Notes: generated from the letters alone by a model not told the origin. Shown: positions 8,891 to 16,586, counted from the first letter of the stretch. The stretch: 64,000 nt of DNA from Pseudomonas viridiflava (GCF_900583165.1 NZ_UTKY01000076.1:62001-126000), one strand, 5' to 3'. Numbers and translations are program-made.

Positions 8891-9262
8891 TCAGATGGCG
8901 GCAAACCGCTTATCGAGGTAATCAATGATCACCTTGGAGTCATACATCCAGGTGACCTGACCATTCTCTTCAATGCGCAGGCACGGCACCTTGATTTTGC
9001 CACCTTGCTCCAGCAAGGTCTGGCGGTCCTGCTCATTATTCTTCGCATCCTTCAACGCCACCGGCACATTCAGGCGGTGCAAGGTGCGGCGGGTCTTCAC
9101 GCAGAACGGGCAGGCGTGGAACTGATACAACGTCAGCTCCTTGGCCGCTGCATTGACCTGGGCCTGTTGCTCGGCAGGGCGCTGCTTTTTGCGTGGGCGA
9201 GTAAGCAAGTCGCCCGCGATGATGACGTGGCCGAGGCCCACTCGAAGTGCTTTGACGAACAT
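8891..9262 (-). CDS. glutaredoxin family protein
   Basis: The 123-residue protein has a thioredoxin-fold domain from about residue 42: LTLYQFHACPFCVKTRRTL contains the CPFC redox motif, KVPCLRI holds the cis-proline region, and YDSKVIIDYL matches the glutathione-binding end. An N-terminal stretch of about 40 residues contains a hydrophobic segment and a basic region, suggesting a membrane anchor. Likely function is thiol-disulfide exchange with glutathione. Confidence 0.82.
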   Translation of the reverse strand: MFVKALRVGLGHVIIAGDLLTRPRKKQRPAEQQAQVNAAAKELTLYQFHACPFCVKTRRTLHRLNVPVALKDAKNNEQDRQTLLEQGGKIKVPCLRIEENGQVTWMYDSKVIIDYLDKRFAAI

Positions 9263-9320
9263 GGCTGAAACCTCTTGCCCGATACAGAAGGGGCCGCAGC
9301 TTACCTCAATTTCGCAGGCG

Positions 9321-9351
9321 AAAAAAAACCGGCGATGAACGCCGGTCTTTC
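9321..9351 (-). terminator. intrinsic terminator of folE
   Basis: Read on the minus strand, ACCGGC and GCCGGT form a 6-bp stem with a 7-base loop, followed by eight T residues. It lies just past the folE stop. Confidence 0.85.
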
Positions 9352-9364
9352 CCTACTCAGCCGC

Positions 9365-9910
9365 TTACTTGATCAGGCTGAGAAATTCGCTGCGGGTGGC
9401 CGCGTTTTCGCGGAACTCACCCAGCATCACCGAAGTGATCATCGACGAATTCTGCTTCTCGACACCGCGCATCATCATGCACATATGCTTGGCTTCGATC
9501 ACCACGGCCACGCCCAGGGCACCGGTCACTTGCATCACCGCATCGGCGATCTGGCGGCTGAGGTTTTCCTGGATCTGCAAGCGGCGCGCATACATGTCGA
9601 CAATTCGCGCGACCTTCGACAGGCCCAGCACTTTGCCGCTCGGGATATAGGCGACGTGAGCCTTGCCGATAAACGGCAGCAGGTGGTGTTCGCACAAAGA
9701 GTACAACTCGATGTCCTTGACCAGCACCATTTCGCTGTTGTCAGAGCTGAACAAGGCACCGTTGGTGACTTCTTCCAGTGTCTGTTCATAGCCGCGGCAG
9801 AGGTACTGCATCGCCTTGGCGGCACGTTTTGGCGTGTCGAGCAGGCCCTCGCGGGAAACGTCCTCGCCGAGTTGGCCGAGGATCGCGGTGTAATTCTGTT
9901 CCAATGTCAC
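9365..9910 (-). CDS. folE: GTP cyclohydrolase I, with a prophage-supplied GTG start
   Basis: The 181-residue enzyme converts GTP to dihydroneopterin triphosphate, the first step of folate synthesis. Zinc and catalytic signatures are present: SLCEHHLLPFIGKAHVAY near 75, GLSKVARIVDMYARRLQIQE near 100 and HMCMMMRGV near 145. The prophage is inserted within the first codons. The remaining start candidates are GTG at 9910 (reading MTLEQN) or the TTG two codons later, because an in-frame TAA lies 9 bases upstream. The native start, reading MSLEQN with an AGGT site, is left at 50454. The gene now lies 22 bp after the integrase stop and may be read from phage transcription. Confidence 0.95.
   Translation of the reverse strand: MTLEQNYTAILGQLGEDVSREGLLDTPKRAAKAMQYLCRGYEQTLEEVTNGALFSSDNSEMVLVKDIELYSLCEHHLLPFIGKAHVAYIPSGKVLGLSKVARIVDMYARRLQIQENLSRQIADAVMQVTGALGVAVVIEAKHMCMMMRGVEKQNSSMITSVMLGEFRENAATRSEFLSLIK
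9882..9903. repeat. attL core (22-bp direct repeat)
   Basis: These 22 bases, starting ATCGCGGTGTAATTC and ending TGTTCCA, recur exactly at 50426-50447. They encode folE codons 3 to 10. Integrase lies immediately inside this copy, and the sequences between the copies are phage-like throughout, so this is the left attachment core. Confidence 0.93.
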
Positions 9911-9932
9911 AGAGCGTTATTCCGTATGGGTT

Positions 9933-11138
9933 CTAGAGGGGTACGGTTTCTGTCTGTACCAATTTTGTACCAATCAGGCTTTGCTCAAGCTTCCCGACTT
10001 CGCTCCAGTCTTCACTGGAATTGATCCACCGGGCGTAAGTCGTCAGCAGCATTTGCACGCTGTGACCGAGCTGATTAGCGATGAACCCAAGGTTCATGCC
10101 TGCCATTAAGCACATGGTAGCGTAAGTGTGGCGGCAGTTGTATTGCCGTCTGGCCCTGATCTTCAGCGCGACCAGCGCCGCCTTGAAGTGCTTGTCGGTC
10201 ACGCTGGCCTGCTGAATGAACTCAAAGTTCTTGGTCGGCGGGAAAACGTACGGCGATTGTTTATGCTGGCGCCGGCTCTGTTTTGCCCTCAAACCGGCCA
10301 CACCCTTGGCCACCTCAATGGCATTTAATGCCCTGCTATTCAGCATGACTCGCCGTGTTTCGCGGGTTTTCGTGCGCTCCTCGATCTTGTAGTCAGCCAC
10401 GATTCTGCACACGTTGGCGACACGCCCCTCTGTATCCACCTCATCCCAGCGCAACGCCGCTATCTCCCCAGGCCGCATGCCTGTGTAAAACGCGAACTCA
10501 AAGTAGGCCGCGTATACCTGCATTGAACCGGTCAGCACCTCGTACAGGTGCCCGATGATCAAATCCGCCTCCGCTACTGTGAAAGGGTCCACCGGTTTCT
10601 TTGCCTTCACCGGAAGCTCAATTGAGCCGACCGGGTTCCTGGTGATCAGCTCATCGTTCACGGCGCACTCGAACATTGTGTGCAGGCGCTGGATTGCCGA
10701 GCGCTTTACCGTCGACGACTTCCACGGCGTCTCTCCGGCGATTTTCCGGAGCATTGCCGACGTGATCTGGTCGATCGGAAGCAGCGCAAGGTGCGGCATC
10801 CAGTAAAGGTTGAGGGATATCCGGTAGTTTTTGCGGGTGCCCCCGACTACTTCGCGACTGTCCAGCCAGGTCTGGGCGTACTCCCCAAATAGTGGAGTCG
10901 CGGAGTAGGTGGAGTATGTCGAGTTCGGGAAAAGCTCGGCGTAACGCTTGTCGTCCATCACGCCGTGCTTGATCAGGCTTATTACTGTAGCGCGTAGATC
11001 TGCGGCCGCTTTAATGCCTTTTGGCGTCTGGGAATAGGCGAGGGTCTCGCAGCGCCTGAACTGCCAGGTGAAGCGAATGCGGACTGATTGACCTGCGAAT
11101 TCAACTCCGGCGGGCAATCCCATAGGCTTTCTAGCCAT
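9933..11138 (-). CDS. int: phage tyrosine integrase
   Basis: The 401-residue protein has an N-terminal arm-binding domain (1-60), a core-binding SAM-like domain (about 80-175) and a catalytic domain (185-380). Visible catalytic residues are Arg222 in GMRPGEIAALRW, Arg336 in NCRHTYATM, His359 in QLGHS and Tyr368 in TTYARW. The usual first histidine of the HxxR box is replaced by Tyr333. It sits at the left prophage end, pointing into folE, and should catalyse recombination at the 22-bp core. It overlaps the excisionase-like gene upstream. Confidence 0.93.
   Translation of the reverse strand: MARKPMGLPAGVEFAGQSVRIRFTWQFRRCETLAYSQTPKGIKAAADLRATVISLIKHGVMDDKRYAELFPNSTYSTYSATPLFGEYAQTWLDSREVVGGTRKNYRISLNLYWMPHLALLPIDQITSAMLRKIAGETPWKSSTVKRSAIQRLHTMFECAVNDELITRNPVGSIELPVKAKKPVDPFTVAEADLIIGHLYEVLTGSMQVYAAYFEFAFYTGMRPGEIAALRWDEVDTEGRVANVCRIVADYKIEERTKTRETRRVMLNSRALNAIEVAKGVAGLRAKQSRRQHKQSPYVFPPTKNFEFIQQASVTDKHFKAALVALKIRARRQYNCRHTYATMCLMAGMNLGFIANQLGHSVQMLLTTYARWINSSEDWSEVGKLEQSLIGTKLVQTETVPL
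9956..9972. repeat. GTACCAATTTTGTACCA repeat near attL
   Basis: This 17-bp sequence, inside the integrase 3' end, recurs with one extra T at 50316-50333 near attR in the same orientation. Paired copies close to both cores suggest integrase arm-type binding sites; the role is inferred. Confidence 0.45.
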
Positions 11139-11323
11139 GCCTCATATCTCCTGATGCTGTAGTAAATCTGACCATCGATTTCGTTCCACACCCCTTTGGG
11201 GATGATGTTGCGCTGCCGCTTGCCCTGAAGCGCGCGGCGCGTTGTGCCGACCATCTCCGCGAAGTTCTTCTCCGCGACCTTGTCGGACAGGTACTCAACA
11301 GGTAGTTGCTCTGCTGCTGCCAT
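10982..11323 (-). CDS. excisionase-like small DNA-binding protein
   Basis: The 113-residue protein precedes integrase and overlaps its 5' end by 157 bp in another frame. Its N-terminal half (LSDKVAEKNFAEMVGTTRRA, then IPKGVWNEIDGQIYYSIRRYEAW) looks like a winged-helix MerR/Xis-type domain. The C-terminal part, which overlaps int, is proline- and arginine-rich and may be dispensable. Position and size support a recombination directionality factor. An ATG at 11323 follows a short noncoding gap. Confidence 0.65.
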   Translation of the reverse strand: MAAAEQLPVEYLSDKVAEKNFAEMVGTTRRALQGKRQRNIIPKGVWNEIDGQIYYSIRRYEAWLESLWDCPPELNSQVNQSAFASPGSSGAARPSPIPRRQKALKRPQIYALQ

Positions 11324-11367
11324 GATGATGCTCCGCGCCGCGCTGGGCGGCAGAAGGTGGGGGAGAG

Positions 11368-12327
11368 TTATGCGATCGGCACGTAAGCTTCGCCGCGGCG
11401 TTCAGCCGAAGCCTTCCGGTAAGTCTCGTTGGTGTATGGAGCATCAGGCTCGCGACGGATAAAGGTCATCTGGTAGTGGGAGCCTTTGGCGCGATGCGTT
11501 CCGGCGCAGTACTTCTCAATCAGGTACTGGGCGTCGTGCTTGTCGCCTTTCTCCGCGCGGCTGCCCGTGCCAATCGTTCCGCCTTTCCACGAACCTTTCT
11601 CGGGGCCGGTCTCGCCATCAAAGGCGATATTCAGCTCAACGAAAGTTCGTGTAGGGCGCAGTGCACTGAAGTACTTTTTCACCCAGCCGGTACCGATGCG
11701 GTACACGCGCTTCTCGATATGGCAATAGGCTCGTATTTCCTGGCCGTCATAGTCCTTAAGCAAAAACACATAGCGGGGCATCGTGTCTTTGATGGCCTGA
11801 GCTTCCTTGTAGTCAAGGCGAACACCTTTGCTCTTCTCGATATGCTCAACGCCGCTTGCGTCACACAGCGCATTCAGGACCAGATCGAATTCGCGCCAAG
11901 GGAATGAGAAGTACCGAGACTTTTCGGATTGCGAGTCCATTGTGCTAGGCCCGAAATTCGTGTGGATTCCTCGGGTTTGCAGGCGGAACCCATACTTGCG
12001 AGCGTGATACTCGAAGTAGTCGAGATGCCCGAACTGTTCAAGCCGTCGCGCTGTAGCTTCCGGGCTCAATGTAGTGAATGTGTGCTTCTGCGCCCAAGGC
12101 TTGATGATGTTTGGAATTTTGATCCAGGCTGAATACTTCCAGACATGGATGATCAGCTTGTTTCCTGGGTAGTCGCCGTTGTCGCCGGAGTCGATGGCGA
12201 TGCCGAATATGCTGTCACGCTGGCCCTTGTAGTAGAGGTCGATGAAGTTGAGGATCACGAACTTGTCTTGCCATGGGTTGACCCTGAAAACATTGCGGGA
12301 AAACCAGGCTTTGATTATTTCGAACAT
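11368..12327 (-). CDS. phage protein of unknown function (319 aa)
   Basis: I choose ATG 12327 because GAGGT sits upstream at a good distance; the frame stays open to 12471 but without a ribosome site there. The protein is soluble and mixed in composition, with aromatic-rich stretches (VWKYSAWIKIPNIIKPWAQ near 80) and a lysine/glycine-rich part near 250-280. I recognise no catalytic motif. It is the first gene right of xis on the leftward strand. Function unknown. Confidence 0.7.
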   Translation of the reverse strand: MFEIIKAWFSRNVFRVNPWQDKFVILNFIDLYYKGQRDSIFGIAIDSGDNGDYPGNKLIIHVWKYSAWIKIPNIIKPWAQKHTFTTLSPEATARRLEQFGHLDYFEYHARKYGFRLQTRGIHTNFGPSTMDSQSEKSRYFSFPWREFDLVLNALCDASGVEHIEKSKGVRLDYKEAQAIKDTMPRYVFLLKDYDGQEIRAYCHIEKRVYRIGTGWVKKYFSALRPTRTFVELNIAFDGETGPEKGSWKGGTIGTGSRAEKGDKHDAQYLIEKYCAGTHRAKGSHYQMTFIRREPDAPYTNETYRKASAERRGEAYVPIA

Positions 12328-12510
12328 GCAGGAATACCTCGCCCGCCGCTCACCGGCAGGCATGTAGGGGGATGGAGTAATGGCGTTTTGCCTAGATATC
12401 TCTGTCGTTTGGATGGGTGTAAAACGGGTATTCATCCCACCCAGTCGCCAGGAGGGCGCGTGCCACATCAACTAGATGCGCCTATTGCGCACGCGTACCG
12501 CGGCCAAACA

Positions 12511-12702
12511 ATGTTTCTCAAGTTCGTCTGGCGGCGCCCGAACGACAAAGCACCGGTCGCTGCCATGATCATCGAGCCGGCGCCCATTCATGGCCTGGGC
12601 GAAGTTGCTGCCGAACTGATGGGGCCTTGGCCCGACTACCCGGCCGCCATTGATGAGGCGATGGCTGCAGCTGAGCGATGGGTCGACAGTCAGTTGCCCT
12701 GA
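12511..12702 (+). CDS. small hypothetical protein (63 aa)
   Basis: A 63-codon frame on the strand opposite its neighbours. The product is amphipathic and acidic at the C-terminus (AIDEAMAAAERWVDSQLP), with a proline-containing middle. No clear ribosome binding site precedes ATG 12511, and the frame is open further upstream, so both the start and the gene itself are uncertain. It fills most of the gap between the 319-aa gene and the next leftward gene. Confidence 0.4.
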   Translation: MFLKFVWRRPNDKAPVAAMIIEPAPIHGLGEVAAELMGPWPDYPAAIDEAMAAAERWVDSQLP

Positions 12703-12737
12703 AGTTCCGCACCGTCTGGCATGTAGGGGGATTGGGG

Positions 12738-13070
12738 TTAGGGAAGCGTGCTACCGATTTGCGCTGCTACGACGGTGATTGCACGGCGGAGCGCGCCACC
12801 TCGCCCGGCTTCATCTGTCCATCCGATGTTCTCGCCGAAGCCGCGTCGCTCGACCATCACGTACTGCAGGTTGGTGAACCAGAGCACACTGAGTTGGAGG
12901 ATTGTCGCCAGTCGGAGTGCGTCTCCGTCATTGGTCAGAGGGGACCAGACGACGTCCAGGCCTGACTTTTTATCGACGATCCACATACCGCCGGATGGGC
13001 AGTGGCGGTTCTCCTCAAGCTCAATGCCCACCGCTTTGGCTGCCAGGTCCAAGAGCTGGCGGTCGTTCAT
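12738..13070 (-). CDS. phage hypothetical protein (110 aa)
   Basis: The product begins MNDRQLLDLAAKAVGIE and has a central segment with W/D/P residues (WSPLTNDGDALRLATILQL), typical of small early proteins of Pseudomonas phages. No enzyme motif is recognisable. Its ATG overlaps the stop of an 18-codon frame, and that frame's ATG overlaps the stop of the HTH-like gene upstream, so all three are probably translated as one coupled unit. Confidence 0.7.
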   Translation of the reverse strand: MNDRQLLDLAAKAVGIELEENRHCPSGGMWIVDKKSGLDVVWSPLTNDGDALRLATILQLSVLWFTNLQYVMVERRGFGENIGWTDEAGRGGALRRAITVVAAQIGSTLP

Positions 13071-13123
13071 GTCTTAGGGCCTTGGTAGATGAAGACGTAG
13101 GCGAACCAGAGGGTGGCGATCAT
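13067..13123 (-). CDS. 18-residue hydrophobic peptide, coupled on both sides
   Basis: The frame encodes MIATLWFAYVFIYQGPKT. Its ATG overlaps the TGA of the upstream gene (13120-13485) and its TGA overlaps the ATG of the downstream gene (12738-13070), both as ATGA. This double coupling bridges a gap exactly. The peptide is one short hydrophobic helix with a polar end. It may be a real small membrane peptide or a translational bridge. Confidence 0.5.
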   Translation of the reverse strand: MIATLWFAYVFIYQGPKT

Positions 13124-13485
13124 GGCGTCACCCCGTCTTCAGTCTTCAGCTCAGCGGCGAGTTCGGCAGCCAGGCCAACCGGCCACCAGTAGCGCGCCCG
13201 CTGATAATCGGGATAGCTCTCTTCGCGGATCACCAGACCTTTGCGCCGAAGGGCTTTGAAGATGCTCAATACGGATGGAGCAGGGGTGCCCAGGCGGTGC
13301 GCTACTTGATAGCTCAAGCCGCCCATGCCGAACACGCACGCCTGATCTCCAAGAGTGAGCTTCCTGAGCTCTTCCTGGTGCAGATACGCCTGCTTTTCAA
13401 CATATCGATATGCGTTTTGGCGTCCGATCTTGCGCAACTCATCGAGGACGAGGCGCTGTTTTTCCGTGAGCTTCACCGTTTTCAT
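13120..13485 (-). CDS. putative helix-turn-helix phage protein (121 aa)
   Basis: Starting at ATG 13485 the product reads MKTVKLTEKQRLVLDELRKI and has a winged-helix-like C-terminal half (LGTPAPSVLSIFKALRRKGLVIRE). A transcriptional or replication-accessory role is possible. A 12-bp perfect palindrome CCGCTATAGCGG at 13503-13514, between this gene and the divergent membrane-protein gene, could be its operator. The longer frame to 13551 would cover that palindrome and has no better ribosome site. Confidence 0.6.
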   Translation of the reverse strand: MKTVKLTEKQRLVLDELRKIGRQNAYRYVEKQAYLHQEELRKLTLGDQACVFGMGGLSYQVAHRLGTPAPSVLSIFKALRRKGLVIREESYPDYQRARYWWPVGLAAELAAELKTEDGVTP

Positions 13486-13502
13486 GGGCGAGTTCGTCCT
13501 TG

Positions 13503-13514
13503 CCGCTATAGCGG
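13503..13514. promoter_or_regulatory. palindromic operator candidate CCGCTATAGCGG
   Basis: A perfect 12-bp palindrome in the 92-bp divergent interval between the HTH-like gene and the membrane protein at 13578. Regulatory use is inferred from position. Confidence 0.3.
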
Positions 13515-13577
13515 CTGAGATAGTGGATTTTCGGATTGGTTGTGCGAACATCCGCCGCTAATTTCTAAGGAGCGGAT

Positions 13578-13925
13578 ATGAAGGACATGAAATGGACAGA
13601 GCACCTCAGTGTTGTGAGCTCTGTTGCCTCCATTACTGGTGTATCGCTAGTGTGGTTGCGTGAGTTTACAAAGGATACGACCTTCATGACCGCACTATTT
13701 GGTGGCATGGCCAGCCTAGTAGGAGCGCTTGTTTCTATTGGCGTGCTTGTAGTCGTCGTACAGTTCTTTGCTATGGGCCACCGAGGACTCAGGTCTCGGT
13801 GGCCGTCCGCCGTTCCAGCTTATTGGCTCCTAGTGGGAGCGGCCGTTATTTGGCTTGTATTTTGGGCTCAGATCATTATTTGGTGGTTCGTCAAAGAGGC
13901 TTGGGCAACCCGGTTCGCGGGATAA
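13578..13925 (+). CDS. small membrane protein (115 aa), accessory cargo
   Basis: A rightward gene among leftward neighbours. Three hydrophobic segments are visible: about 12-27, 37-63 and 80-102 (the last rich in W and I). AAGGAG precedes the ATG by 5 bp, and codon use is more AT-rich than the flanking phage genes. No family is recognised. Position and composition suggest a cargo gene expressed in the lysogen, for example membrane-based exclusion of other phages, but nothing shows this directly. Confidence 0.65.
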   Translation: MKDMKWTEHLSVVSSVASITGVSLVWLREFTKDTTFMTALFGGMASLVGALVSIGVLVVVVQFFAMGHRGLRSRWPSAVPAYWLLVGAAVIWLVFWAQIIIWWFVKEAWATRFAG

Positions 13926-13954
13926 CTATTTGCCGGAGTACGGATGTACTCCTG

Positions 13955-14482
13955 TCAGGATTTGGCTGACTCGGCCTTCTTGGCCTGGCGCGCCTTGAAG
14001 CGCTCGTAAGGCCCGCCGGGCAGTGATGCAATCTCGTTGGCCGCCTTGATCAGCAGGTCGCCCAGGGCTTTCTGGGCCTTCGGTGTAAACGCCTTGAATC
14101 GCGTGCCTGGCGGGTAGTAGGCGGCGTATGCCATCCGACTGCAAAGAGTAGAAGCTTCGTCGAGTCCGCTGCTTCGACCGTAGCCGATTAGGGTTTCGCG
14201 ATCTTCCTGAGTTGGGTTGCCTTGGGGCTGGGCGGTAACGCGATACGATTCGACAAGCTCGGCTCGCAAGCTGGTGATCAAGCTGTTCTGCTGCTCGATA
14301 ACGCTCTCTGCGTGCGCGAGACGTTGCGGAGTCAGGTCAATCTCGCCAAGCACTGCAGGCGCGGCCAGCAGGGCGCGCAGTTCTGTCACATGGCTGTCGG
14401 TGTGGAAGCGCACCAGGCCCGCATCGCGAAGCGCCTTCTCAAGCACCGACGATTTCACAATGATCGTCCGCTCATTGCTCAT
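13955..14482 (-). CDS. phage hypothetical protein (175 aa)
   Basis: The product is soluble, with a coiled-coil-prone middle (LTPQRLAHAESVIEQQNSLI) and a basic alanine/lysine tail (ERFKARQAKKAESAKS). It overlaps the upstream DUF4406 gene by four bases, so the two are coupled. I do not recognise a domain. It belongs to the leftward accessory block. Confidence 0.7.
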   Translation of the reverse strand: MSNERTIIVKSSVLEKALRDAGLVRFHTDSHVTELRALLAAPAVLGEIDLTPQRLAHAESVIEQQNSLITSLRAELVESYRVTAQPQGNPTQEDRETLIGYGRSSGLDEASTLCSRMAYAAYYPPGTRFKAFTPKAQKALGDLLIKAANEIASLPGGPYERFKARQAKKAESAKS

Positions 14483-14988
14483 ACAGCCTCCCTCGTTACC
14501 AGTTCATGGGCATTCACAACCGTCATGCCGAGGCGTTCGGCGATCAGGACTTCCAGGCGGGCACCTTGCGACTTCTCCCAGTCGGGCAGCAGGGCGATCA
14601 CGCCGCAGAGGCCCAGGCGCGTCAGGTCGTAGGCCATGTAGTCGGCCCACTGCGCACCCTCGACGATGCCGTGGTCTGCCGGGTTCTCTACTTCGTAGCC
14701 CAGGGCGCGCAGGTGGTCGGCCACAGCGTTGAAGGCCGGGTAGTTGAAGTCCTCGATGCCCGTCATCGGCCCGGCCACGTAGACGCGGTTGGCGCGGGAT
14801 GCCTGTAGGGTCACGCCTGGCAGCAGGAACGACTTGATGCGATCAACTGCCCGATCAACAGGCGCCTGGATGAATGACGGAAGCGGCTCGTTCGCCGGCG
14901 GCGTGGTTCGAGTAACAGCAGCGATCATGCCGACGAGTGAATCGGTAACGATGCTGCGGATGTCTGGCTTGCGGTTTTCTGTAGGCAT
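14479..14988 (-). CDS. DUF4406 domain protein (nucleoside 2-deoxyribosyltransferase-like)
   Basis: The 169-residue protein has an N-terminal extension of about 65 residues, then the DUF4406 domain: RVYVAGPMTGIEDFNYPAFN, LGYEVENPADHG, and LLPDWEKSQGARLEVLIAERLG. The GPMTG and GAxxE patterns match the Rossmann-like fold of nucleoside 2-deoxyribosyltransferases. In phages these proteins are thought to act in nucleotide metabolism or base modification; the activity here is unproven. It overlaps the next leftward gene by four bases. Confidence 0.8.
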   Translation of the reverse strand: MPTENRKPDIRSIVTDSLVGMIAAVTRTTPPANEPLPSFIQAPVDRAVDRIKSFLLPGVTLQASRANRVYVAGPMTGIEDFNYPAFNAVADHLRALGYEVENPADHGIVEGAQWADYMAYDLTRLGLCGVIALLPDWEKSQGARLEVLIAERLGMTVVNAHELVTREAV

Positions 14989-15132
14989 GGGGAGTCCTTG
15001 CCGGGGATGCCCGGGGTTTTGGGTGGTGGCGGGTGTACGACAGTGGCATGGGCGAGGATTGCAAAAGATTTTTGCTGGTGGGCGAGTGATATGATCTGAT
15101 CTCGGTACTTTTCTAAAGGAGTTGTAAGGTTT

Positions 15133-15708
15133 ATGGAAGCGCTCACCAATTTCATTCCTGTAATTGGGCCTGTTGTTGCTGCCGCTCTAACAGCTGCAAT
15201 TGCTTTTGTTGTATCGGTATTGGCGAAGGAAAATAAGACCTCAGAATTTAGGCAGGCATGGATTGAGGGGCTGAGGAATGATGTGGCGGAATTGTTGGGT
15301 GATTTCAATATGCTCGAGATATCGCTCGCTATTTACGTCAGAGACGCTGAAGCGAGTACCGCCTCTCAAATTAGGCATGATAAATTCCAATCAGATAACA
15401 GAGGCGATTACGCAAAAATTGATGCGCTATGTAATAGGGTTATTTTGAGGTTAAACCCATCTGAGCATTCATCGTTAATCCAAAAGATGAGGGTTCTGGA
15501 GGGCTCTATAGGTAAGGGAAGCACTGCGTCTCATGCTCTTTGCAGTAGTTTGGTTGATGACTTTGCAGTAGTGCTGAAGATCGAGTGGGGTCGCGTTAAA
15601 AGTGGAGAGTTAACTTTTAGGATAATGAAGGCAGTGGCGCTTGCGATGGCACTGGCGGTGTTAGTAGCTGGGTTGGTTTTTACAGGTTTGTTTCTGTTTT
15701 CAAACTGA
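15133..15708 (+). CDS. two-helix membrane protein (191 aa), accessory cargo
   Basis: One membrane segment lies at each end, about 8-31 (VIGPVVAAALTAAIAFVVSV) and 168-189. Between them is a charged cytosolic domain of about 130 residues with RQAWIEGLRNDVAELLGDF. The DNA is clearly more AT-rich than its neighbours, with AT-ending codons, and the gene points against the surrounding leftward block, both signs of an independently acquired cargo gene. AAGGAG precedes the ATG by 11 bp. The layout resembles membrane sensors or effectors in exclusion systems, but I recognise no named domain. Confidence 0.7.
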   Translation: MEALTNFIPVIGPVVAAALTAAIAFVVSVLAKENKTSEFRQAWIEGLRNDVAELLGDFNMLEISLAIYVRDAEASTASQIRHDKFQSDNRGDYAKIDALCNRVILRLNPSEHSSLIQKMRVLEGSIGKGSTASHALCSSLVDDFAVVLKIEWGRVKSGELTFRIMKAVALAMALAVLVAGLVFTGLFLFSN

Positions 15709-15822
15709 GGTTATCAAGATTCAATCACCAAAAAATCAGACGCTATTCCTCGCCGGCTGGCGTGATTCGTTGATATGGGGTATTACGGGTGACCGGCATG
15801 AAGCCGGTTCAAGGAGCGTTTC

Positions 15823-16017
15823 GTGAGCGATAAGCCTTCAGACAGAGAAGTGGCGAAGCTGATCGGCATAACTGAAAACGAGGTCGGCACCTATCGTGTC
15901 AACTCCGATCTGAGGCCTGACGGTCGATGGCTCATCTATTTCGGATACCAGATGCCTGCAGCTTTGCGCAAAGGCCTGACTGGTAGCTTCACGTTCTTAA
16001 TGCCTGAGATAGGCTAA
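15823..16017 (+). CDS. small hypothetical protein (64 aa), GTG start
   Basis: GTG at 15823 follows AGGAG by 6 bp. A small hairpin (ACCGGC/GCCGGT) lies just before that site and could modulate translation. The product starts MSDKPSDREVAKLIGITENEV, which may be a short HTH-like element, and ends in a beta-prone stretch. It lies next to the 191-aa membrane protein on the same strand and may share its transcript. Function unknown. Confidence 0.55.
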   Translation: MSDKPSDREVAKLIGITENEVGTYRVNSDLRPDGRWLIYFGYQMPAALRKGLTGSFTFLMPEIG

Positions 16018-16025
16018 GCGCAATC

Positions 16026-16586
16026 TCAAGCGGCCTGGCGCTGTCCCAGCACTAGTTGCCGCGCCGCTTCAAACTCGCTGCCGAGGATTTCGGCGGCGCC
16101 CTCGATGTTCTCGTGTCCATCCTCAAGCCTGAGGCCGAGATTCAGGTAAACAACCCCATCCAGCTCGAAGAACACGCCGCCGCACATCCACAGTGCTCCC
16201 GGGTTCAGGCCGATCGCCTCCCAGGCTTCGTCCATATCGATGCTGGCAGGGCAATGTTCCTTCCATAGGGCCGACAGGCGCTCATGCTCGGCCACTAGGG
16301 CGGCGCGCGCTTCCTTCGGCGTCCCTTTCGCAGGCTTGGCGCTGGAGCGGAGCGCGCGGTACCCGTATTGGTCGGGACGGCACCAGTGCACATCCAGATC
16401 ACGGCTTGCGCTGAGCTTCACGCCGCCAACGTAGCTGCGGCTGCCGGAGCGCATTGGCGAAGTCTCGCCGCCGAATACCTGGCCCAATTTGGCGCGCTGC
16501 GCGTTCCAGGCCGATCGCTTGGTGTCCCAGGCGATGACGGCGGCAACCACGGCTGGGGCGGTGGTCTTGTACATGTAGTTGCTCAT
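16026..16586 (-). CDS. phage hypothetical protein (186 aa)
   Basis: A soluble protein with an N-terminal helical part (APAVVAAVIAWDTKRSAWNAQ) and a C-terminal half predicted to contain strands around VFFELDGVVYLNLGLRLEDG. No catalytic motif is recognised. It is part of the leftward accessory block and converges with the small gene at 15823. Confidence 0.7.
   Translation of the reverse strand: MSNYMYKTTAPAVVAAVIAWDTKRSAWNAQRAKLGQVFGGETSPMRSGSRSYVGGVKLSASRDLDVHWCRPDQYGYRALRSSAKPAKGTPKEARAALVAEHERLSALWKEHCPASIDMDEAWEAIGLNPGALWMCGGVFFELDGVVYLNLGLRLEDGHENIEGAAEILGSEFEAARQLVLGQRQAA

Noticed and set aside
9882..9903. tRNA gene as attachment site
   Set aside because: The repeat lies in folE coding sequence; no tRNA cloverleaf is present.
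12145..12510. Upstream extension of the small plus-strand frame at 12511
   Set aside because: It overlaps the 319-aa gene and its ribosome site on the other strand; no start support.
13935..13952. GGAGTAC-GGAT-GTACTCC hairpin after the 115-aa membrane gene as a terminator
   Set aside because: A good stem but no T-tract on either side; left unannotated.
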